From Parascedosporium putredinis (taxonomy: Eukaryota > Ascomycota > Sordariomycetes > Microascales > Microascaceae): a stretch of DNA of 64,000 bases. Position 1 is the first letter of the stretch. The number at the start of each line of letters is the position of its first letter. Shown here one piece after another: positions 49,250 through 61,526 of the stretch. The notes under the pieces were generated by a model. That model was not told where the DNA came from and did not search any database. It saw nothing but the letters and a program-made list of their open reading frames with translations. Where the stretch lies: NCBI GenBank assembly GCA_949357655.1, contig CASHTG010000010.1, positions 806,001 through 870,000 on the forward strand, written 5' to 3'. The position numbers were made by a program, and so were the translations under genes.

Positions 49250-50967
49250 TTACTCCTGGTGAAGGGCTGGGTTCCCAACGCTCTTGGGTCGGGGTATCAG
49301 CAGCCAAGAAATACCCGCAGCCGCGATGAGTCCGGCCAGCATAGGCTGCAAGACAGCGACGCCCTTGCTCGCAGCCAGCACGCCGGTGATGATGGGGAAG
49401 AAGCAGCCGCCCATCTGGGCGAAGACGAAGACTAGCGCCAAGGCGGTGGAATGGGTCTCTGGAGTGAAGAGTTTGGAACCCAGCGTCATACCCTGCGCGA
49501 CAGGAACAAGACGGAATGTCAGCGGGGAAAGCCAAGGTTTCGCCTTGATTGGGCATATAAAGAGGAGAAGAAGGGAAGAGGTGAGAGCATACCGCAGCAA
49601 ATAGAGGACCGGAAAAGAAACCGAAAAATGTGATGGCAATGGATGCGGAAATAATGTTGGGAACCCTAGTACGCGTAAGTTTCCAAGTCACGGTCTTCCC
49701 ACCAAAACTAGATCAGGTCTTACTTACAGCCAAAACGTTAGTTGGAGCCCCAGGCAGAGCGCGCAGTACAAAAACACCATGCGCCTCTCTCCGAAGCGAT
49801 GCGTAACCTCGGGAAGCAAAAGACGGCCCAGGAAAGAGCCGCCGCTAAAACCGGCCGGCACGTAGCCCATCTTGGCCAGGTCGCCATCGCGCACGACGAC
49901 GAGGTACTCCACGATCCAGCCGCTGGCTGTGAGGACGGCACCCATGTAAAAGAAGAAGAAGAGACTGAGGACCCAGAGACCTGGGATGCTGAGGGCCCTC
50001 TTCATCAGCGCGTTGGCAGAGTTGGATTTGGGTTCTGTGATGTGAGGCGTCTCCGCGGTGTGCGTTTCATCTGTACCCGCGGCGGCAGGAGCGGTTGTGG
50101 CTGCCGTGGTAGCGGGTGCGCCTTTCTTCTTGAGGCGGACAGTGTCCCAAAGGCGTACAGAGAAAGACCTAAATTCACTAGGCCGATGGCAAGGGGTACG
50201 ACGTAAAACAGATTCCACGGCGACGGGGTCGAGGCGGAAGCGACAGCGTTGGAGGCGAAAGGGCTTACGAGGGTGCCGAGGGCGTACATGGCGTGGATGA
50301 ATCCCAGCCAGCGGTGTGAGGGGCGGACGGTCGCCACAAACGTGTTGCAGTGGGTGTCCTGGTAGGCCTGGCCGAGGCTGACGAGGAAGAAGGTGCAGGC
50401 CCAAAAGGCAAAGGGGTGCGGAAGGTACGCAGGGCAGAGCCGAGGATCTGCATGACGGCGCCGAGAGCGAGCATGGCGCCGAGATCGAGGTATTCGGAGA
50501 GGTAGGCGTTGGTCACGGCGGCGGCGAGCCAGCCGACGAAATTTGCACCGAAGCTATTGCGTGGGGCCGGCGAGAAAAAAAGGAGGCCAGGCGTTAGTCC
50601 AAGTAACAAGGACAGGGAAAGTAGGTAGTAGAAGATGAAGCAAAAGAAAGTGAGAAAGAGAGACTGTGAGCAAAAGGCAGCGTTTGGGGACTTACACGCT
50701 CGACATGGTTGTGGTGGTGATGTCGTACTCGCGGATGGCGTACGGGATGATTGTGCCTATGCTGCCATCGCTCACGCCGCTGACGAAAAAGGCAAAGCCG
50801 GCGCTCATGACGCGAAGCATGACTCGCGAGCCAACCTTCACCTCGTGGTCCGAACCGGCATCCCTCACCGAAGGCGGTGTTTCCGGCGTCGCGGGCCTCG
50901 CGGATGGTTTGAGCTCCACCATGGGCACCTCCTCCGTGCGAGTTTGGGTCATGGTTGTGGTCGCCAT
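49250..50967 (-). CDS. MFS transporter, fucose-permease-like
   Basis: Twelve-helix secondary carrier. Exons are 50696-50967, 49728-50553, 49593-49665 and 49250-49493, with acceptors and donors that join in phase. A 60-residue polar cytosolic N-terminus (MATTTMTQTRTEEVP) precedes the first helix (VMSAGFAFFVSGVSDGSIG). Other landmarks are ANFVGWLAAAVTNAYLSEYL, ACTFFLVSLGQAYQDTHCNT (a helix-4 segment seen in FHS-family members), WLGFIHAMYALGTLVSPFA, GAVLTASGWIVEYLV, YVPAGFSGGSFLGRLLLPEV and FVFAQMGGCFFPIITGVLA. A polar loop rich in Ala and Thr (about 50030-50130) separates the halves. Two frame breaks (about 50420 and 50150). Related fungal proteins are annotated as MFS permeases of unknown substrate, so sugar transport is a guess. 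Confidence 0.85.
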
Positions 50968-52468
50968 GTCTGCGAGGGTGTTTTCAATTTACAAGATTCC
51001 TAGTGCCGAGATGCTGCAGGCTGGAGGGCGCAGTCTTCCACCATGGAGGCTCGAAGAAAGAAATTGGGCGGAAAACCTGGTTTTTATATATGTACATGTA
51101 GGGACCAAAAGGAAAGAGGAGAGGGAGGATCGTCGAGTTGCATAGAAACGGGCTTCGTGCTGTTTGCTCCCATCCGTGGTCGGTAAAACCAAGGGGAAAC
51201 GACCGGGAGGGTTGCCCGAAAATGCCGGCAATAGCATCATCTGATCCGGTGGGGCAACGTGGGGATTCAGGGGGTCCCAGAGGCTTGCATACCGAGTGCC
51301 CCCATGGGGAGAGTTGAAGCGAAGAATTTCCTCGCAACATCCTCGGCCACGACCACCAGCGAAATAGTTGTGTAAAACTCTGTGTCTTCCCGGTGAATCT
51401 GTCACGGTAAGTAAGATGTTCGTCATAACTCAGTGACGCCTGCACAAGAGTTCGGCATGCGCCGGGAAGCGGGGCCGAGGTCCGTGACGGGGATCGCATT
51501 GCCAGTCTGAGCCATCTCCAGTCGGGCACAGAGAGCCCTTGGCTTTGTTAAATATTACACCGTCGCTCATGGAGTGCGAAGCATGGAGTATGAGGCCGTC
51601 GTCATTTGACGATGGGCCAGGCCATGAAGCACCCAGCTTTAGTCATGTCCTTCCCAGCACAATACCCCCTGCTATGCTAGGGACCCGACCCTTGCGGTAG
51701 AGAATGTCCTACAGACCAGGCCCTGGAGAACCAAAGGTTTGAACCTACATCTGTCATCCCGAAGAAAGACATCTTCTCTTCCACTAGTAGACCAGTTCAC
51801 CCAATATTTAGGGCAGTAAGTAGGAATAGGCCTACGGAGGAATAGCGAAGGTCTAACCTTGTGGTTTAACACCCAAGACATCCACGCAGATGCACATGGT
51901 GCGACAGCGGTATCACCTCCACTTTGCAGCCCTATCAGTTACAGCCCGCGACCCTTTCCAGCCAATAGGGCATGTTGACGCGTTGGCATTTGGTTTGAGG
52001 GTGCTTTCCTCGGTTGGCTGGGAGGTGACAAGGTAAATAGCGGTTTTGGGAGCATTTTACCAGCAACAGACAGAGCAGTCATTAATTGATGTTAATAGTC
52101 CGAAGGAGGTTCCAACAGGCCGGACTCTAGGGAGTGGTTGGTTTCGAGTCACAGACTGATCAACGCAGAGGCCGGGATTGATCACAAGAGCTAGCGAGGC
52201 TTTCAAGTCTAGAAATCCCAATAAAAAGAGAAATATATGTGTAAATATATAAATGTCGACTAATGTTGCGTCTGAATCGAAAAAATCTCAAAAACTGCCC
52301 CGCATAATTACATTAAACAAAGAAATCGGTGGTCTTCGCCTCCACCCTTCGCAAATACCCCCTCTAAAAGTCCCTACTCTACCGTTCTCCTCTAACCACA
52401 TCATTTGATGTCTCCGAACACCACATTCATCCGTAAGAAACAGAAAAAGGGTGGAGCACCTTAGGGCC
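50968..52468. other. Intergenic, with a tRNA-like degenerate segment
   Basis: No gene. On the minus strand at about 51714-51794 there is a segment with a D-loop-like AGTGG, a TTCGGG and a GGTTCAAACC, but the stems are poor (see findings). Confidence 0.5.
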
Positions 52469-53782
52469 TCAAATCGTTGATGAAGCCGGTGAGAAGATAG
52501 GGGCACCCGCGCTGTTGTACAGCGCATTGAGGGGTTTGCACTCCTCGGGCGTCTTCTCATCCACGACACCCTGGCAGTCGAGGTGTAGTCGCAGGACGGT
52601 CGTGCCGTAAAAGGCCTGCTCGACGTCACCACACGGCCACATCTGCTCGAGGGAGAGCTCGTAGCTCCCCGTATCGAACGAGATGCTAGCGGGGGTAGCG
52701 TCCCAGTGCCAGTCCTGGCCGACAGGGGACCCGAGCTCCTCCCAGCCGTCTGGGACCCAACCCTCCTCGCGCGTGACGAGAACGTTGCGTCCGGTGCGGC
52801 AGCCGCGGCCCTTGGCGTCGAGGCCGGCCCACTCATTACCGAAGACGAGGCCGTCCTGGCTTGCCTCGTAGTCAAAGGACTCAAAGTAGCACTGGGTGAT
52901 GGAGTCGTCGGCGAGGTTCCTGAGCTCGAAGAAGAGGTACGAGTTGGGGTAGCTCGTGTTGAGGCCCTCGCGGTCCGTGGCAGGCAAAAGGTGAAGTCGA
53001 GGACCTGCCAGCCGGGGAAGGACGCGCTGCAGGCCTGCTCGGTGGGCGTCGCGTACGTGGTGCCGGGCGCGTCGGCCTCGGCGTCGGTGGAGTGGCTCTC
53101 GACCTTGGCGGGGCCGACGAAGACGGGGTTGGCGCGGGTGGCGTCGGAGATGGAGCAGTGCTGGCCGATGACTTGGCAGGGGCCGAGGGGGTTGCAGATC
53201 TGGTCGAGTTCGCAGGCGAGGGGGACTTTTCACTGCGGAGCCGGTGTACTGGAGGCTAGATTGGAGCAAACGAAGAAGAGAGAAGTTGACGTTAGCATAA
53301 GCAAAAAGTATCTGTTTCGATCTGGTTCTCGTGACGTGAGGGGGTTGTGTTATAGAACACAAAGTTGAGGTCTTACCCTTCGTCGCCGGCGCAAGTCCAG
53401 CTCTGCTCAAAGTAAAAGTACAGCTCGAGCACATCCAGGATAAAGTCCACCTTGGTCGTCACACCCGGCGCGGGCTTCTCATCTCTCGTCCAAGTGGTGA
53501 AGCACTCGCCGTCGTCCTCGGTGATCCGGAACGTCTCGCCAGTCTTGGGCGACGCCTTTGCAACTGGCAGCTCGTGACGGAACCGTCGGCCCAGTTGCGC
53601 ATGGAGAAGAGGATGTCAACTTTTTCGCCGGGGCGCTCGGTGAGCTCGAGGTACTCGACCTCCCAGCCCGGGTGGAAGCCGGTCGAGGTGGCGGCGCAGG
53701 CGGGCCAGCTCGGGCCGGGGCTTTGGGCCGTCGCGGGGAGGGCGAGGAGGGCGGAGAGGAGCCCGGCGTGGAGGAGCTGCAT
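52469..53782 (-). CDS. Secreted two-repeat Cys protein A (paralogue of 56314-57688)
   Basis: About 397 residues, two exons (53377-53782; 52469-53255). Signal peptide MQLLHAGLLSALLALPATAQ then SPGPSWPACAATS. Repeat 1 runs through FHPGWEVEYLEL, FSMRNWADGSVTSCQL, DDGECFTTW and LELYFYFEQSWTC. The intron sits directly after this repeat. A linker with CELDQICNPLGPCQV and ANPVFVGPAKV leads to repeat 2: CSASFPGWQVLDFTF, FFELRNLADDSITQCYF, GRGCRTG and YELSLEQMWPCGD. The chain then ends with VVLRLHLDCQ-like text and SPASSTI. The shared pattern in both repeats is Cys, PGW or AGW, RN-AD-S-T-C, then W-C. Frame breaks occur near 53562, 53217, 52985 and elsewhere. Extracellular; function unknown. I know no named domain that fits, so it could be a small undescribed family. 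Confidence 0.8.
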
Positions 53783-56313
53783 GGCGGGGGTAATGATCGA
53801 GTGTGCGACAGGAGAGAAAAAGAAGAAAGACAAAAAAGAGTGACTTGGGAGAGGAAGAAATAAGGGAAAAAAAGGAAGTGGGAAGAGTGAGAAACGGAAC
53901 GAAGCGATTCCCGGATCTACTAATACTCTGGTTGACGGGTGCGTGAAATCCCGCGCGATGGAAAAGCGAGCGGAGGTTTTGCGCAGGGAGATGCTCGAAC
54001 ACAAGCGATTCAGCAAAGGAGAATAATAGCGGGAAAGCACGAGGTGGACAAGGTCCCCTCTCTTGGTCTTATTGCTCACAGCGTCATTGCTCATGCCGGG
54101 GCCCGATTTAGGCGAGGGGAGACGGAGCTGGGTCTTTTTTCTTTTCTTTTCTTTCTTTTCTTTTTTTCTTCTTCGCTGGGTATTAGTGTCGCTATAGTAG
54201 AACAAAAACGGAACAAGGAACATTAAAGAGCAAGTAAAAAAAAACGACAAAAGAAACAGAACAAAAGTCGCGTTATGACCCGCGCTGGCAAATTCGAATG
54301 CGACGAGCATTGTGCCGTCTATTGCGATGATTTGATTCGATGCCCCATCCCATCTTGGCCTTACAAAGTACTCGGTAGATTAACGAAATCAACCGATTCG
54401 AGCGTAGATGAATTGTTGATAGCAAGCTTCCCCTCTCAGGGATATACGCACACCATTTGTTCCCTTTTCCAATGTCCTCTCTCTCTCTCTCACAAACAAA
54501 AATGCTCCTTTGTGCTCTCGCCCTTCTCTCCCACCCGACCCGTCTCTTCCGTTCTCCCTGCGCTATGGTCGTCCGGGGAGCGGCAAACCCCAAGCGGAGA
54601 GTAATTTCAATGTTCGTTGACAGGCACTCAAACCAAACCCCGGGCGGCGCAGGTACGGGGTTTCCTGCTGCTGCACGGCGAAGAAACGTGGGTAAGCTAG
54701 CTTCACGTCATCGGGACTCAATTGTCTCCAGCGCAATATTGCCTATTTGGACTGCGCCTTAGCATGGAGAAAGGACTGTACCTGTCACGGCCATCTTAGG
54801 TCTTGTTAATTTATCTCACCTGCCTCGGCTCCTGTAGAATTTCGTGCCATGCCTCCGGGCCGCGGCGGCGCATGGAGAATGTTTCTATTGATTTTTGTTC
54901 TGTTTTACGGGTTATTTTCCGTGTTTTCACCTCCCCATCCTTGTATAAATCACCTGATTGAATGCCAATGATCGGTGAGCCGACAAGAAAAATACAACAA
55001 CAAGAAGTTCGAGGCTTTGTCGCCGCCGATGCGACGCGGGCGGAATTGTGTGGCATGACACTTGTCTCCGGGCGCCCCTCTCCATCTTCAATCTCGCCCG
55101 CGACAGCGATAGTGCGCCGCATGCGCCCCGGCATGTATAACGCCAGACAAGGGCACGATTTTTGATTGAGCGTGATTCCGCACAGCCCATTTATATGCGG
55201 CGGTGGGCACTCATTCCACCTAGTTCCCCCATCCCCGCATCTATCCCCGTCATCCGTTTCTTTTGGGGGAAAAATGGGGAGGAGAAGGAATAGCGTCGGG
55301 GGCGGGGAGGGAGGAAGAGGAAGAGGAGGAGGGAGGGCACTTTGGTAAATAACCGACGTGCAGGCCCGGGTTGCCAAGAAACAAAATAAAGGTATTATTG
55401 ACTCTCCGTCTTCTTGGGGGCCCTTTTTATCCCCCCGCCCTCCTCTCTTCCTCGCCATAGCTCCGCCCGTCCCGGCAGTATTTGCCAGGGGCGGGTGGGG
55501 ATTATCAAAGAGAATGGGGGAAACACGGCAATGGAGAAAGCCTAGCCTAATGCCTATGGCTCCTTTACAAAAACAGACGTCCCGTGCGATACACGCTCCA
55601 AAGACAGAAAGGACAAAATAAAATGCCATCACGCCTTCCGGGCGGTACCACACCTCCTCTTCCTTCTTATCTAGGCTACACACACCACCACACTAGAATA
55701 ATACTCGCTAATCCTCTCCATATCATGCTGGGGCTCTTCCCCTCCCCAGCAAATCGTAGTTCGCCGTTCAATTGGGATGGGGAGGAGGTACCCCCAGGAG
55801 TTTGCGCAAGATATTCGCTTTTTCGCCTAGCTCCTTGGCTGCCTCATGTTCGCGGGATGCTGGCATGCGGTGGGGTTGGCGGTGATGTCGCGAAAGGCAA
55901 GAAAAAGTCAAAGGGGGAGAGAAAGTGCAATGGTGGCGCAAAATGCATACATTAATAGACATGTGGGTAGCCGTCCGGGGGTTGGAGAAATGGACCTTGA
56001 TATGTCGTCTTTGCCACTTCAACACAGACGCATGTACCCGCATCTGGTGAGGGTTTTATCTATGCGGTGATGACGAGGCCAAGATGGTCTGACAACTGCC
56101 CACAATGTTCGAATCATGAGTTTTTCTTTCGGCCAGTCTTGGCTTCCCGTCAAGGTCAGATCAGCCATGGCCTACTTTGAGAAGGGAGGGAAGGACAACC
56201 AGGACAAGAAACTCTGAACAACGTTCACGGCAGCAATATAACATGCAAAGGAGAAGGACGAAGCGCTTCGCCACAAAAAAAAAAGGTAGGTGGGTTTCCA
56301 TTGACTCGCACCC
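53783..56313. other. Spacer between the two paralogues
   Basis: Promoter of gene A and 3' flank of gene B. It holds a T/C-rich tract (about 54132-54176), a (CT)n run near 54478-54492 and a 290-codon low-complexity minus-strand frame that I do not accept. No supportable gene. Confidence 0.45.
54132..54176. repeat. T/C-rich low-complexity tract
   Basis: Runs of T broken by single C over about 45 bases, part of the upstream region of paralogue A. Confidence 0.8.
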
Positions 56314-57688
56314 TCAGCGATTACACGGTCGGCGGACGCAAAAGTCTGGCAGCACGCCCTCGACAATCACCGGCGGGCCCTCGAAATTGACCAGCGCCTC
56401 CGCGCGGTGCACCCCGTCGGAAAGAGCGAGCCCTCCAGCGGGGTGCAGTCCAGCGCGATCTTCTGCACGACGTACGCCTCGAACGCGCCCGCGACGCCGC
56501 CGCAGGGCCAATTCTGCGTGATTTCGAGCTCGTGCGTCGCCGTGTCAAAGGTGACGTTGGCCGTCGGGTACCACGCCCACCGCTGCCGCACGCCGCCGCG
56601 GTCGTCCTCGAGCTCGAACCAGCCCGTCCCGCACCCGTTGTCGTAATTGTCCGTGCCTTGGCCGAGCGTGGCGCCCTTGTTCGCGAGGGTGACGCCGGCC
56701 TCCTCGTCCACGTTGTCGGCGAATAGGCGGCACGTCGTGAGGGAGCCGTCGTTGAGGTTGCGCAGGTCGAGGCTCAGGCTGGCCGAGGGGACGGTCTGGG
56801 AGGCTTGGACGCCCTCCCAAAAGTTCATGCGGGTGATTTGCCAGCCGGCAAAGGCCGAGGGCAGGTTGTCGCAGTCTTCGTGCTTGGCGATGGGGTACGT
56901 CGTGGTGGTGGAGGAGGTGAGGAGGTGCCGGTCACCTGCGCGGGGCCGACGTACATGGGGGCTGGCCGATCCTGTACAGTTCTTCGGGGTGCAGACCATG
57001 CGCTCGCCCTCGCGGCCTCCGCTGCAGGTGAATAGGACGCTTCGAGATGCGCTGGCCTTGTACGTGACACTAGCAAAAATAGAGAGGATTAGCACTCGTC
57101 GTTTATCATTCTTCTGTCTCCCTGTTTCTCTCTCATCTCCTTCGTCTCCTTCTCTTCTTCTTCCCCATCGACTGCTGTTTCTTTTCGCTTCATCCATCTT
57201 TCTCTTCCCGTTGGCAGAAAAAAAGAGGGGCGCGGTTTTACATACTCGTCCTTGGAGTCGCTGCACCGCCAGCTTTGCTCAATCGTCAACTCCAGACTCG
57301 TAACGTCAAACGTCACCTTCGCCTCCTCGGCCTTGACCTTGGGAGTCAATTCGCTCGACTCGGCCCAATACGTCAAGCAGGTGCCCTGCATGTTCGTGAG
57401 GACAATGTCCATCGTCGTATCCGACGACCCGCCCTCGCCCATGACGCTATCGTGCTTGAGCTGGCAATCCGTGCGGGACCCGTCGGCGATATTCCGCACC
57501 AGGAGATACAAGGACGCGGAGTCGTCGTAGCTCGGGTCGGGAGGCGTGAATATGAGATCGATGATTTCCCACCCCGCGTGGTGCGTCTCGGACGTGGCGG
57601 CGCAGCGGGGCCAGTCGGGGCCCGGGCTCTGCGCCGAAGCGAGCAGGGCGAGGGTGGCCCAGGTGGACGCGATTGCGACGATGTTCAT
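56314..57688 (-). CDS. Secreted two-repeat Cys protein B (paralogue of 52469-53782)
   Basis: About 399 residues, two exons (57246-57688; 56314-57069), donor GTATGT and acceptor GCTAG. Signal peptide MNIVAIASTWATLALLASAQ then SPGPDWPRCAATS, nearly the same mature start as paralogue A. Repeat 1: HHAGWEIIDLIF, YLLVRNIADGSRTDCQL, GTCLTYWAE and LELTIEQSWRC. The intron again follows directly after this repeat, the same place as in A. The linker carries MVCTPKNCTGSA and PMYVGPAQVTG, parallel to the linker of A. Repeat 2: CDNLPSAFAGWQITRMNF, LDLRNLNDGSLTTCRLF, DNGCGTGWF and HELEITQNWPCGG, then QKIALDCTPLEGSL. Frame breaks near 56983, 56920 and 56415 (C/G runs). Same strand as A, 2.5 kb upstream of A's start. 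Tandem duplication with the two-repeat structure already present is the simplest explanation. Function unknown. Confidence 0.8.
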
Positions 57689-59794
57689 GGTGATGGTTTG
57701 GCGAGCGGGTGAAGTCGAAGGGAATTGAAACAGAACCAAGAGCCGAGAGCAGATTAGGAACGAAGAAAGAGGTGGCAAGCGCAACAGATAAGTAACGCTC
57801 CTCTTTAGGGATTCCGCTTTTTGCTTGCCGTAGAAAATCCTCAAGAGGAGGAAAATAAAACAAGAGGTCAATCCGCTCTATTTATCAATCGTATTGAAGC
57901 GTCAGCAATGAAATTCTCACTTGCCTATTCGAATCCCTTTGCATCCTTCTGCACACCGAAGGAGGGCGCCATTCGGGCTTTGCGATTGATTATCTCGCAC
58001 GCAGTGTCGGGAGCCTATTCGATCTCGTGCCCTCGCTTCGATGCTCTGGGGTGCGGCCAAGGGAGCGGGACGCGTCCCTCGTGTTCTGATTTTGTCATCC
58101 ATCGGCGGGTTCAGGTCTTCATTTCAATATATGCGCAGCAATCTACTATCTGACATCGCATGTGACTTGGCGCTCTCCTCTCCCCGCCCGCCTTTCAAAC
58201 ATTCGTTTTTGTTTTGTAAATCCTACCGCTGCTTGGGCGGAAGAAGGATCGCACAGGCTCTATAAGCTTGTAATCTCGGGATGCCAGTGTGATCGCTAAA
58301 TGTGTTTGGCTGCGTGCGGAGAGCTGATCTGCGGGACTCTCCAAGTTATTGTTTCTGTTTGGGCTCGCCCGTTCGTACATCCGGCGGTGATAGTGGCGTA
58401 TATAGTGGCGAGGGGCCGAGCGGCTGACGTACTGCCTGCTACTGTGCACCTACTGCTTTTATTGATCCGCCGTGGCCGGACAGGCGCGGGCCGTTAATAT
58501 GGGGTTCATGCGGAGTTGACGGCGAGATTGCGGCGAAGCACATCTGTCGGGCCCAGAACTCCTCGGAACAGGATGAGGAGGACGTTGATAGCTCTAGCAG
58601 TCAGAGCTCGGTGAAAGTGGGGAAACGGACGAGATGTAGACGGAGCCCGGGTTTCCTCCCGATTCCTCTTAGGTGAGCTGTGGCATGGCTGATCTCTCAT
58701 TCTCTCAACAGATGCGCGGGTGATCTACACCACAGGGCGAAAAAAAGAAAACCTATTGTGGAATGGACATTGAATACCTTCTCCAAGGCTGATGCGAACT
58801 ACGAAAATTCAATACGGCCCTATTGTCTGCACGGTGTTCCGTACACGTGCTCACCCGTGCATCAATTGATCTCAGTTGCAAGGCAGGAATACGTAATGCT
58901 ATATCCACTTCACCCACTACATCGTGGCGTTGCATCGAACGTTATGTATGCTTTTTCTCTTCTTTCACTCCGTCGTTCTGCTGGTATGGCGAAAGAGGAA
59001 CTTCTGCTGGTCCTTCATTATGTGATTCGTCACCGCCAAATCCTTCGTTATACGCACGCTCCAGGTTAGATTAGCTCCACAACTAGAATCGCGATAGTTC
59101 GCTCTTCGTGGGAGAGCTTGTAACTGTAGCTTGCGCGATTGAGAGCTGTGATTGGGTAAAGACGTTCCAGGACCAGTTTTCGCATGGTTATTGATCTCGT
59201 CGTATAGAGGCATGCTCTCAATACATATCGATTCCAGGAAGCTTTACTATCGACTTCGTAATAGTGCCTTCAAAACATGGACTAAGGGCTCGGTGCGCTG
59301 TGGGGGTTGAGAACTATTGTCTCGCCTGCCTTATAGCTCCACCGCTCCAGCCAAGCCTTAAATTTGGATACTCGGCACCGGGGAGGAGATTAGCTTGCGC
59401 TGATCGAACTGGGCCCTTTGGGTTCTGTCACCCCTGCAAGCCAATGATAAGGACGAAAAATCTTTCCTGATCAACGCATGACGTAAGTTTAGCGCGGATT
59501 AGCTGATGACTCTCGACAGGGGGACGTTGTAGACATTACATTTTTTCTGTCCGCTCTCCAAAGGTGTGTGACTCCTTCCGCGCCCTGGTGCTTGGGAATG
59601 AGGACTGGCTCCAGAATTAGAAGAATAGATCCGTCGCCCTACGAGGCTGTTGAGAAATCCTCTTCTTCCGCTTCTTTCAGAAAATTTTTATCGCTCGCTT
59701 TCTGCCCGGGTATCGTCGTTGAAAAGAAAAGGTTGGCTCTAATTGGCAGCATCTTATCATCAAGGACACAGGAGAGAGAGCGTGCCTTGAAACA
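57689..59794. other. Intergenic, divergent promoters
   Basis: Between the starts of paralogue B and the DUF1275 gene, so both promoters lie here. No gene recognised. Confidence 0.5.
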
Positions 59795-60744
59795 ATGTCG
59801 GCATCCAAAGGCACCCCGTATGGCACCACCAGCCCTTCCGTGCCCCAGAGTAACGGTACCGCAGATGCGGATGCATTTGCAGATCGGGAAGCGGCTCTGC
59901 TGCCGACCAGGCCCAAGGTCCCACGGTGGCAGAGTTATCTGACTGCCGACGTCGATCGCAAAAGGGGTGACCTGATCCTCCTGCTGTGCTATGTCATCAC
60001 TGGCCTCCTCGACAGCCAGTCCATCAGCACATGGAATTCTTTCGTCTCTATGCAAACAGGTATGCGATATTTTTCATCGGTGGATTTGTCTCTTCTTCCT
60101 GTTCCTCTCTATTTTTAGCCGAGACAGAAGGAGAAGAAAAATATTCATCAACTCCCCCTTACAGGAAACACCGTCTACCTCGGCCTCGGCGTCGTCACGC
60201 CCCACGAGTCGACGCGCTGGATCAAGTCCGGCGTGTCCGTCGCCTCCTTTGCGTCGGCTCCTTTGTATTCTCGCGCTTCCACCGCTTCTTCTCCCCCAAG
60301 CGCCGCTGGGTCCTCTGCGCCTCCTTTGCCCTGCAGATGCTCATCACCGTCGTCGCCGCCCTCGCCGTCACCCTCGGCCCCGCCCCGAGCGCCGAGGAGA
60401 TCAAGTGGAGCGATCTCCTCCCCATCGCCCTCGTGTCCTTCCAGAGCTGCGGCCAGGCCGTCACCAGCCGCGCCCTCAAGTTCAACAGTCTTACGAGTGT
60501 CGTCTTGACCAGTATCTACTGCGATCTCTTCTCCGACGCCGAGCTCTTCTCCCTGCGCAACTCGGAGCGCAATCGCCGGCTGGCGGCCCCGCTTCTTCTC
60601 TTAATCGGTGCGCTGTTTGGCGGCGTCTACAGGCATTACGGTCTCGGAATCGTCTGGGCGCTGTGGACGGCGGCCATCTTGAAGCTCTTGATCGTCGTGT
60701 CGTGGCTTGTGTGGCCTGCGGAGCCGGGCTCGTTTGAGGATTAA
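59795..60744 (+). CDS. DUF1275 (YoaK family) membrane protein
   Basis: Integral membrane protein of a family found in bacteria and fungi, function unknown. Exons are 59795-60059 and 60165-60744. The polar N-terminus (MSASKGTPYGTTSP) is followed by LILLLCYVITGLLDSQSIS and WNSFVSMQTGNTVYLGLGVV, the typical DUF1275 opening with the QTGN motif across the intron. Other landmarks are FHRFFSPKRRWVLCASF, LLPIALVSFQSCGQAVTSRA and LTSVVLTSIYCDLFSD, then a last pair of helices (LLLLIGALFGGVYRHYG). One frame break near 60250-60260 where a single G is missing, before SFVFSRFHRFF. It ends GSFED. No substrate can be inferred. Confidence 0.9.
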
Positions 60745-61526
60745 GTCGACTAGCGAGATTTTTTATCTTGCGGCCTATTTCAGACCATTTCCGGTTGGAT
60801 CTTATGGCTTCTAATTCATTGGATAATAAGACAAATGCGCATGTTTTTAGCATAGTAGGGAGGTTGATGGGGTAGTTGGGGAGAGCCAGCGGAACGGTTC
60901 TCGACCTGTTCTTACTCAAACAAAATTTCACTTAGATCGGCTATAGAACTTTCATTCTAGATACCCATGCCATTTTCACTAATATAGACAGTACCCAACA
61001 AGGGACTTGAATTTTCCTATCACCTCTGCAGCTTTAATGTTTTTAGTTTACCCCAGGCCTGAACCGCCATATTCGGGCGGGCACCAAACGAATCTGCATT
61101 TCCACCCTGCTCTTTTGTGTGGCGCGCGTAGGCTTAAATGTACCGTACATGTAGACTTCGTGAATACGCTCACGTTCATGTCAGCGGAGAAGGGAAACAG
61201 CGACATATTCTCTCATATTAAAGATCTACATAAATATTGCTTTGCCGCGATATCCTCCCAATGAAGTCCAGGATGATGGCAAAATTTGAAGGGGGTCCAG
61301 CAGGAACCAGATCCCAGCTTCCATCGTCAAGCATTCCGACATCAGCAGTATACCGCTTACTAGCATCTCACATTAGAATCGAACCAAATTCCGCCAGCCG
61401 AACCCTGACCTATACCGTTCGCGAGAGACATAGTAGCATCTCCACCCCTTGTCGGCTCTTGAGACACTTATACTTCGCAGCGCCAATGATAGCTTTACCT
61501 AGAGCTCAAAGCCACGGGTAGTGCCA
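60745..61526. other. Convergent intergenic region
   Basis: AT-rich 3' flank of two convergent genes. No gene seen. Confidence 0.5.

Noticed and set aside
54811..55683. 290-codon minus-strand open frame
   Set aside because: No signal peptide, domain or splice pattern; composed of Pro- and Gly-rich low-complexity text between the two paralogues.
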